From positions 1-23,513 of the IMG/VR virus record IMGVR_UViG_3300051212_000938: a stretch of 23,513 bases of DNA; one strand, given 5' to 3'. Source of the stretch: a virus. Both the position numbers and the translations under genes were made by a program. Below the pieces are notes generated by a model. That model saw only the letters and a program-made list of their open reading frames with translations. It had not been told where the DNA came from and did not search any database. Position 1 is the stretch's first letter. Each line of letters begins with the position of its first letter. Positions 18,727 through 23,513 of the stretch are shown here, piece after piece.

Positions 18727-18788
18727 GGGGGTGTTTTGTTGATTACCCCCATATTATAGGGCATATGGGGGTGGGTGTCAAGTTGACA
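18725..18788 (-). promoter_or_regulatory. Perfect sigma-70 promoter with three complementary arms and a palindrome
   Basis: TTGACA (18781-18776), 17 nt, TATAAT (18758-18753) on the minus strand. ATGGGGGT occurs at 18725-18732 and 18765-18772, and ACCCCCAT at 18745-18752 on the plus strand, so the middle arm can pair with either outer one. The arm nearest the gene includes the first two bases of the start codon. The -35 box is one half of the palindrome TGTCAA-G-TTGACA (18776-18788), a possible operator. Confidence 0.75.
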
Positions 18789-18810
18789 AGAATTCAAACC
18801 ATGAGTAGGA

Positions 18811-19080
18811 TCACTCTGTCAGGGTTGAAGATGATGCTGCGACGGATTCGTCTTGACGTTCTTTAGCTGTTTTTATAACTGCATTAGCAACTATTTCTTC
18901 TTTAGTTCCAGAAATTTCTCCACCCTCTAATGCAATTCTTTGACATTCTGCTAGAAAAATTTCCTCCATAGCTCTTTCACATCTTACATTTACAGCATTT
19001 TCAATCCACTCTTGAGGATCATATGCAACATAAGAAAGTGCTTTATATTGTGCTTCAGTAAGTTTGATAGTGTGTTCCAT
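18811..19080 (-). CDS. Conserved small protein of the fibre block
   Basis: This 89-residue, mostly helical protein opens MEHTIKLTEAQYKALSYVAY, continues DPQEWIENAVNVRCERAMEE, and ends in a Ser/Thr-rich tail. Proteins with this DPQEWIENAV... pattern are, from memory, found beside fibre and structural genes in T4-like cyanophages. A small virion or assembly protein is a reasonable guess. It is the last gene of the structural run, 3 nt after the C1q-like gene. Confidence 0.75.
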   Translation of the reverse strand: MEHTIKLTEAQYKALSYVAYDPQEWIENAVNVRCERAMEEIFLAECQRIALEGGEISGTKEEIVANAVIKTAKERQDESVAASSSTLTE

Positions 19081-19083
19081 AAA

Positions 19084-19611
19084 TTAACCCCATAAGTAAC
19101 CGTAAAAGTGTGCTAATCCTTCTCCATAATAGTAATCTGTAGTAGCTGGATTTCCAGATGCTGCACATCCAAATTGTACATAATCATTTGCTGCTAATAC
19201 TAGGTAATATGCTGCAGTCACATCTCCATGATGAGTTGTTGTTCCCCCATCACCGGCACAATATCCCAATGATCTTGTAGTTACATTAACTCCATTTTTG
19301 TAAAAAGATACTTCAATAGATGATGGTCCTCTTTGCAATACTTTTCCATGAAAAAAATATGTTCCTGCTACTGGTGCAGTAAATCTTCCAGTAGTTGTGC
19401 TATAATGACCGCCAACATTATGAATTACCCTATTAAATTGAGTTGTAAATATTGTAACGGCGGAAGATGACAATCCTGCACTTTGATCCACATAAAATAA
19501 AGGTCTGTTTGGTTGAAATACTCTTCCAGCAGAATCTATAAGAAGAGCATCTGTACCATTACTATGCTCAATTGTTGTTGTTAGAATAGTATTAGCGACT
19601 AAAGAACTCAT
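19084..19611 (-). CDS. C1q/TNF-like domain virion protein
   Basis: The protein has 175 residues. The N-terminal 60 residues are Thr/Ser-rich, with NGTDALLIDSAGRVFQPNRP resembling fibre connectors. From about residue 66 the pattern matches the C1q/TNF jelly roll: GGHYSTTTGRFTAPVAGTYFF, then SIEVSFYKNGVNV, YYLVLAANDYVQFGC and a final aromatic strand AHFYGYLWG. C1q domains trimerise and are used as ligand-binding tips on some phage fibres. The position at the end of a set of short fibre genes supports a receptor-facing or decoration role. Confidence 0.8.
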   Translation of the reverse strand: MSSLVANTILTTTIEHSNGTDALLIDSAGRVFQPNRPLFYVDQSAGLSSSAVTIFTTQFNRVIHNVGGHYSTTTGRFTAPVAGTYFFHGKVLQRGPSSIEVSFYKNGVNVTTRSLGYCAGDGGTTTHHGDVTAAYYLVLAANDYVQFGCAASGNPATTDYYYGEGLAHFYGYLWG

Positions 19612-19617
19612 AAGGCA

Positions 19618-19947
19618 TCAACTAATCTTTGGTGGTTTTGGATACTTCATTTTAATCTCATCAATCTTTGCTTTCCATCCTTCATATCCTTCATGATATA
19701 AAGTATCTAGTTGATCAGTGATACTAGGATACTCTTTCATACGAAGACGTTGATATTTATTACGTTCATATTCCTGTTTGAGTCTTTCAATTTCATTTAG
19801 AATTATTGTTTTATCTGGTTTTGGTATCTCATTACTGTCATCCCAAATCATATCTTCATATTCATCACCATAACATGTCCATTGAGCACCAGGATAAAGT
19901 GATAAAAGTGCCTGTGGAATTTTTATTTGATCTTTATTAGTAATCAT
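19618..19947 (-). CDS. Fibre-associated assembly-type protein, copy 2
   Basis: The protein has 109 residues from the ATG at 19947 (MITNKDQIKIPQALLSLYPG); this start forms an ATGA overlap with the fibre gene upstream, while a TTG 39 nt earlier does not fit. It shares with the protein at 20938-21261 the elements LSL(Y/R)PGA(Q/E)W, a G(D/E)(D/E)YE segment, E...L......YQRLR.KEYP and a terminal KYPKP. The (E/R)YP...(D)QLD.LYH phrase (here ITDQLDTLYHEGYEGWK) is typical of small proteins paired with phage tail fibres. It is probably a chaperone or fibre-attached assembly factor. Confidence 0.75.
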   Translation of the reverse strand: MITNKDQIKIPQALLSLYPGAQWTCYGDEYEDMIWDDSNEIPKPDKTIILNEIERLKQEYERNKYQRLRMKEYPSITDQLDTLYHEGYEGWKAKIDEIKMKYPKPPKIS

Positions 19948-20447
19948 GCGGATACCTCCATTATTAGAAAATTCGGAGCAGACCAATCATAATTTATATT
20001 TGCGGTTCCACCCCATAGGTCACTAAAAAAAAGTGTAAATGTTGTTGGGTTGGTATTATTTGCGTTCACATAATGAACTATTTTGGCATTCACGAGCATT
20101 AATGCTCCATTTGAATCACTTCGATAAAACAACATATCTCCTGAGGCATTAGAATTTATAGCAGTTCCGTCACGATATATTTTACAAGCAATTCCGTCAT
20201 CTCCACTACCACCAAAAAAATAAAGACTCCCAATAAATCTTACATATAATTTAGATGATGCTGATATTGGTGTTATAGATGCGCTGATATTAGTTGTTAC
20301 ATAAGATGCAGAAGTAGTACTAACAGATCCTGTTTTACCATTGTTCAGTGCAGTGCTACAAACAACTTGGAGGATACTTCCTGTACTTCTAAGTATATCT
20401 TTTGTTGTTGTATTTTGTACTGTGTTTGTTCGTATTATAGATGTCAT
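19944..20447 (-). CDS. Short fibre-like protein, copy 3
   Basis: The protein has 167 residues from the ATG at 20447 (MTSIIRTNTVQNTTTKDILR); this start forms an ATGA overlap, so the longer frame with a GTG start is rejected. It aligns almost end to end with the 20444-20935 protein: STGSILQVV, SYVTTNIS, GDDGIACKIYRDGTAINSNA, HYVNANNTNPTTFTLFFSDLWGGT, and a terminal (M/I)E(V/I)SA. The divergence of the middle suggests an old tandem duplication. It reads as a beta-rich trimeric fibre segment. Its ligand is unknown. Confidence 0.8.
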   Translation of the reverse strand: MTSIIRTNTVQNTTTKDILRSTGSILQVVCSTALNNGKTGSVSTTSASYVTTNISASITPISASSKLYVRFIGSLYFFGGSGDDGIACKIYRDGTAINSNASGDMLFYRSDSNGALMLVNAKIVHYVNANNTNPTTFTLFFSDLWGGTANINYDWSAPNFLIMEVSA

Positions 20448-20935
20448 GCTGATATTTCCATTACTGTAAATTGACTCACACCCCAGTCTCCACTTATAAC
20501 TCCAGTACCACCCCACTGATTACTAAAGAAAAGAGTAAATGTTGTTGCACTTGTACTATTCGCATTTACATAATGTGTTATGCAACAAGGTAAATGGTGG
20601 TTATTTGTATTAGAATCACTACGATATAATAAATTATCCCCTGCATTTGAGTTCAATGCATTTCCATCTCGGTAAATCTTATATGATACTCCATCATCTC
20701 CAGGTCCATTAATAAATTTTCCATTACCCACAAACTCAACAAGTAATTTTGATGTAGATGATGTTGGAGTAATTGTTACCGATAATCCAGTAGTAACATA
20801 TGTTGAAGAAGTTGTCGTAATTTCTGCTGGGAATCCAAGAGTATTACTATTCACGATTTGAAGGATACTTCCCGTGCTATTCAGAATAGGTTTTCCTGCA
20901 GTAGTTTGAATTTGATCTACTCTTAGTGTGCTCAT
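20444..20935 (-). CDS. Short fibre-like protein, copy 2
   Basis: This 163-residue protein opens MSTLRVDQIQTTAGKPILNS, then TGSILQIVNSNT. That N-terminal segment is nearly shared with the 21258-21791 protein and resembles other phage fibre N-termini of the MSTLKVN.IQ type, which attach the protein to the tail. The body carries GDDGVSYKIYRDGNALNSNA and HYVNANSTSATTFTLFFSNQ, shared with copy 3. It has two Cys together (CC) near residue 117. It lies 2 nt after the upstream assembly-type gene and is probably a structural tip protein. Confidence 0.82.
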   Translation of the reverse strand: MSTLRVDQIQTTAGKPILNSTGSILQIVNSNTLGFPAEITTTSSTYVTTGLSVTITPTSSTSKLLVEFVGNGKFINGPGDDGVSYKIYRDGNALNSNAGDNLLYRSDSNTNNHHLPCCITHYVNANSTSATTFTLFFSNQWGGTGVISGDWGVSQFTVMEISA

Positions 20936-20937
20936 AA

Positions 20938-21261
20938 TTATTCAGGTTTAGGATATTTTGCCTTTACTGCAAGACAAGCATCTATATATGCTTGAATTTG
21001 TTTTTGATCTCCTTTTACAATACCATCAAGATATTCTTTAAAGTCTGGATATTCTTTTGCACGAAGTCTTTGATATTCGGTATCTTCCCATTCTTTTTGA
21101 AGTCTCAGTAATTCTGCTTCAACTTCTTCTCGTGTTGGTTTCTTTTGACCACCTTCATAAACTGGTTTTTCTAACCAGACAAGACCTTCATAATCATCCC
21201 CAATTAAATTCCATTCTGCTCCAGGTCTCAATGAAAGAATTGCAGATGCTATACTTGTCAT
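20938..21261 (-). CDS. Fibre-associated assembly-type protein, copy 1
   Basis: This 107-residue protein (MTSIASAILSLRPGAEWNLI) shares with copy 2 LSLRPGAEW, GDDYEGLVW, a charged helix ELLRLQKEWEDTEYQRLRAK, EYPDFKEYLDGIV and a terminal KAKYPKPE. Its start forms an ATGA overlap with the fibre gene before it, so it is coupled to that gene. The pairing of a fibre with a helical partner bearing a YQRLRAKEYP segment is common in phage tails. A fibre chaperone or attached assembly protein is inferred; no direct evidence of chaperone activity is visible. Confidence 0.75.
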   Translation of the reverse strand: MTSIASAILSLRPGAEWNLIGDDYEGLVWLEKPVYEGGQKKPTREEVEAELLRLQKEWEDTEYQRLRAKEYPDFKEYLDGIVKGDQKQIQAYIDACLAVKAKYPKPE

Positions 21262-21791
21262 CCTGTTATCTCCATTAGAACAATGTTGCTACAACTAAGC
21301 ATATCTTGACCAGCTCTATCATTTATGTATAACGAACTGCTTCCACCATTCCATCCAGAATTTGCATATATTTGATAAGTTAGTGCAGACGTAGTTCCTG
21401 GAGAGTCCAAATAATCTATAGGCATACTAAAAATTTGATTGTCTCTAGCAGTCTCTTGTGAAGATTGATAATGTATCCAATAAGCAGTTGCACCCCCAGT
21501 TTGAAGAGTTTCTCCATGATTTGGTATCAAATCAGATCCATTTCTATAGATATGAATTCCGCAAACATAAGTATAACTACATACAAGCATTGCCTGTATA
21601 AGTATTTTATTTGAACTTGAAGTGGGATTTATAGTTGCAGAAAGACCAGTAATTGCTTGTGGTGTCGTTGAAGTAATTGTTTGCCTAACAAATCCAGTAT
21701 TGGCAGAAACAACTTGAATGACACTTCCTGTGCTATTTAAGAGTGGTTTTCCATCAACTGTTTGAATTGCGTTAGTCTTTAGTGTACTCAT
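21258..21791 (-). CDS. Short fibre-like protein, copy 1
   Basis: The protein has 177 residues. The N-terminus MSTLKTNAIQTVDGKPLLNS, then TGSVIQVVSANTG, is closely shared with copy 2. The body is beta-rich and different: ATINPTSSSNKILIQAMLV is still recognisably related, followed by an IHIYRNGSDL segment that parallels KIYRDG in the other copies, and a terminal VLMEITG. The conserved N-terminal anchor and more variable body are usual for host-range proteins. The assembly-type gene follows with an ATGA overlap. Confidence 0.82.
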   Translation of the reverse strand: MSTLKTNAIQTVDGKPLLNSTGSVIQVVSANTGFVRQTITSTTPQAITGLSATINPTSSSNKILIQAMLVCSYTYVCGIHIYRNGSDLIPNHGETLQTGGATAYWIHYQSSQETARDNQIFSMPIDYLDSPGTTSALTYQIYANSGWNGGSSSLYINDRAGQDMLSCSNIVLMEITG

Positions 21792-21799
21792 AATTTATC

Positions 21800-22081
21800 T
21801 CAAATAATGACCCAATTACCACCCGAACTTATAGTGACGGTGACGCCATTATTTATTGTAATTGGTCCAATACTCATTTCATTATAAGCTGAGTTTATTA
21901 AATAATTTGCCGAAATTGTTGCACCCGTTCTAAAAAATGGAACACTGCTGGCAGTAATAGTTCCATTTACATCCAAAGCAGATGATGGATCAGTTTTTTT
22001 AATTCCTAATCTATCATTTGCAATATCAGCAAATGCAATACCATCAGAAACAAAATTACCAGTGTCTCTAGTTTTTCCCAT
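21800..22081 (-). CDS. Fibre-like or connector virion protein
   Basis: This 93-residue protein opens MGKTRDTGNFVSDGIAFADI and then carries NDRLGIKKTDPSSALDVNGT, a phrase common in phage fibre proteins ahead of beta-rich repeats. It ends with a segment around SIGPITINNGVTVTISSGG, typical of short fibre tips. It is the first gene after the 90-bp gap and the AATAAATA late-promoter candidate. It probably forms a small trimeric fibre or connector. Confidence 0.8.
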   Translation of the reverse strand: MGKTRDTGNFVSDGIAFADIANDRLGIKKTDPSSALDVNGTITASSVPFFRTGATISANYLINSAYNEMSIGPITINNGVTVTISSGGNWVII

Positions 22082-22104
22082 TTTATTCTAGGTCTTTATT
22101 TTTG

Positions 22105-22112
22105 TATTTATT
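22105..22112 (-). promoter_or_regulatory. Late-promoter candidate AATAAATA
   Basis: AATAAATA on the minus strand lies 24 nt before the ATG of the 21800-22081 gene, in the 90-bp gap 22082-22171. It would start a late unit for the short-fibre block. No hairpin terminator is evident in this gap. Confidence 0.45.
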
Positions 22113-22171
22113 GAAAATCTATCAAGAGAGATGTATACTGTTTTATCTAATATTTTTTATTCATTTTAATG

Positions 22172-22573
22172 TTAATGGGTGGATGAAGGTTCAGATAGTG
22201 TCCACCCATTTAACTCTGGAACATACTTGTACATGATTCCATCACCATGTAAATCATATTCTAATTCTGGGTCTGCCTCCCATTCGAATGTTTGATTGTT
22301 TAAAATATAAGTTTCATTTGGACATGGAGGGATGAATGCATTTAAATTAGCGTCATACTTATATCCAATTGATGCTGGATTATTAGTAATAGAATTATCT
22401 ATTGAATATTCTATTTGATTTTCTTCTATTTCATATTCAGTTGCATATTCTAAATCTTCCTCAGATATAACATCTTCTTGAAATGCACTTCCATTAACAA
22501 TAACATTATTTTCTTCAGTTACACTTGTATTGATAACAACGTTGTTTTCGTCTAGTGTTGCAAAATATTTCAT
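22172..22573 (-). CDS. Acidic virion-accessory protein
   Basis: This 133-residue protein opens MKYFATLDENNVVINTSVTE, has an acidic helix region (EEDLEYATEYEIEENQIEYS) and then a conserved-looking core: ASIGYKYDANLNAFIPPCP, then TFEWEAD. Proteins with IGY.YD...(D/N)AFIPP and a following W occur among T4-like cyanophage structural genes, from memory, often beside fibres. Its start forms an ATGA overlap with the oxygenase-like gene upstream, so the two are translationally coupled. Confidence 0.75.
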   Translation of the reverse strand: MKYFATLDENNVVINTSVTEENNVIVNGSAFQEDVISEEDLEYATEYEIEENQIEYSIDNSITNNPASIGYKYDANLNAFIPPCPNETYILNNQTFEWEADPELEYDLHGDGIMYKYVPELNGWTLSEPSSTH

Positions 22574-23133
22574 TTTTGAATACCAAGATAATTTCTTTTA
22601 TCGTATATATGATCTTTATATTCGCCGTCTGTATTTACGTAGTGTAAAAAAGACTGTAAGTACCATTTTTGATTAAAGGGTTCTCTCCAATGATAAAGAT
22701 TACATCCACGATATAAACATAAGTCTCCTGGTTCTAATAATATTTTAATTGGATTTGATTTATCATTATTTTCACTGAAGTAAATTGGTGAAATATCATT
22801 ATTAGGAACTCCTAATGAAATAGTAGCAGATATTTCGCAAGAAGGTCTATCTTTATGAATAACTAATTCATCTCCCATACCATAAAGTCTGCTGTAACTA
22901 TATGTTGGAAGTAAATTAAATTCAGATATTTTACTTAAAGATTCTGTTGAAGATTCAAGAATAGTTTCCATTAAAGGATCCCCATAAAATGAATAACTAT
23001 TTGGTGCCTGTTCATCGCCAAGAATAGAATGTCCTGCTTTAATTCTCAAAAAAAAGTATTGTTGTATAAATTCAACAAAATCAGGTTCTAAAAAATTTTT
23101 AACAACCTGAAATCCATATTTTTTAAAAGTCAT
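22570..23133 (-). CDS. 2-oxoglutarate/Fe(II) oxygenase-like protein
   Basis: The protein has 187 residues from the ATG at 23133 (MTFKKYGFQVVKNFLEPDFV), 4 nt after the upstream stop; an ATG at 23157 and a TTG at 23169 are alternatives. It has the double-stranded beta-helix pattern: a Fe-binding H-x-D candidate (IHKDRPSCEISATISLG, His93 and Asp95), a distal His in GDLCLYRGCNLYHW (His148) and a nearby Arg150. Such enzymes hydroxylate proteins or small molecules using 2-oxoglutarate and oxygen. The substrate is unknown. The location beside fibre genes suggests modification of virion proteins, which is inference. Confidence 0.75.
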   Translation of the reverse strand: MTFKKYGFQVVKNFLEPDFVEFIQQYFFLRIKAGHSILGDEQAPNSYSFYGDPLMETILESSTESLSKISEFNLLPTYSYSRLYGMGDELVIHKDRPSCEISATISLGVPNNDISPIYFSENNDKSNPIKILLEPGDLCLYRGCNLYHWREPFNQKWYLQSFLHYVNTDGEYKDHIYDKRNYLGIQK

Positions 23134-23137
23134 TTTT

Positions 23138-23513
23138 CTATTTAAAAGGTGATCCATGAACCCAAGCAACTAAAGAATATCTTTCGCCTTTTGTTACTGG
23201 AGTTACTTCATGTAAAGTGTAAGATGGGAAAGTAACAACATATCCTTTTTCTTTGCGAATAATTGTTGGTTCCGTAGAAGAATATAATCTTAGTTCTCCA
23301 CCCTCATATTCTGATGGATCTGATAACTGGAGAACGATACTTAACTTTCTGTTATGTGGAATATCCCAGGTTAAAGGATCTACATGAGCTTTATAACAAC
23401 CATCTTCTTGGTCATTATAATATGTAAACTGCAATACTTCAATTTTATTAAGATCAAAATTAAAATACTTTAAATTATTATCATTTACTAATTCGGTCAA
23501 TCTAGAATATATC
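23138..23513 (-). CDS. PKHD/prolyl-4-hydroxylase-type 2OG-Fe(II) oxygenase (5' end off window)
   Basis: The frame is open to the window edge and ends with TAG at 23140-23138, so the N-terminal part, probably several dozen residues, lies outside. A TTG at 23500 is unlikely as a start. The visible part contains LQFTYYNDQEDGCYKAHVDP (the H-x-D iron motif), LSIVLQLSDPSEYEGGELRL, then TFPSYTLHEVTPVTKGERYS with the distal His and the 2-oxoglutarate-binding Arg. This order matches prolyl-4-hydroxylase and PKHD-type enzymes, which are frequent in T4-like cyanophages. It is followed at 4 nt by a second oxygenase-like gene. Confidence 0.88.
   Translation of the reverse strand, partial: IYSRLTELVNDNNLKYFNFDLNKIEVLQFTYYNDQEDGCYKAHVDPLTWDIPHNRKLSIVLQLSDPSEYEGGELRLYSSTEPTIIRKEKGYVVTFPSYTLHEVTPVTKGERYSLVAWVHGSPFK

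Noticed and set aside
18783-18816. A possible promoter on the plus strand: TTGACA, 17 nt, TAGGAT.
   Set aside because: The -10 box matches only 4 of 6, no gene follows on the plus strand, and the -35 box is explained by the palindrome.

Overview
The window looks like part of a T4-like cyanophage (marine cyanomyovirus) genome. Evidence: dense genes, all on the minus strand, mostly linked by ATGA start/stop overlaps; AT-rich sequence; T4-type late promoters (NATAAATA); a tRNA cluster; collar-domain and fibre proteins; homing endonucleases; and many small accessory proteins of the kind found in these phages. Everything reads right to left, so 'upstream' below means higher coordinates. No gene on the plus strand is supported. 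All family calls are from reading the sequence; no database search was run.

Region by region, in transcription order. (1) 23513-18811 is a structural and virion-accessory block: two adjacent 2-oxoglutarate/Fe(II) oxygenase-like genes, then short fibre-like proteins alternating with fibre-assembly-type partners, and a C1q-like protein. (2) 18790-18321 holds an early gene with a perfect consensus sigma-70 promoter, then a late-promoter gene for an orphan Phd/YefM-like antitoxin. (3) 18304-18033 carries tRNA-Ile(UAU), tRNA-Met(CAU) and tRNA-Leu(UAA), with an internal promoter before tRNA-Leu. (4) 17986-17525 is an HNH endonuclease gene whose late promoter lies in the loop of an 11-bp inverted repeat. 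(5) 17500-8710 is a late module: a small acidic protein, a 2009-residue fibre/adhesin with a C-terminal collar domain, a short collar protein and a 614-residue fibre. (6) 8587-6191 is an early operon led by an SF2 helicase and followed by six small proteins, ending at a hairpin terminator. (7) 6092-5256 is a GIY-YIG-type homing endonuclease gene broken by one in-frame TGA, followed by a conserved small gene. (8) 4863-1437 is an eleven-gene operon behind a perfect consensus promoter; it includes a serralysin-like zinc protease and a separate RTX calcium-binding protein. It ends at a terminator at 1391-1416. (9) 1358-1 is another operon of very small proteins that leaves the window.

Five short genes (33-58 residues) lie in gaps between larger ones, plus a 56-residue gene that overlaps its neighbour. 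They are supported by exact start/stop overlaps, ribosome-binding sites or recognisable domains. The most unusual points are: the two-gene serralysin; late promoters placed between inverted-repeat arms ahead of both endonuclease genes; two copies of a promoter plus stem-loop cassette with conserved edges and unrelated stems; late promoters built over the stop codon of the preceding gene; a duplicated two-gene module; and repeated fibre/assembly-gene modules.
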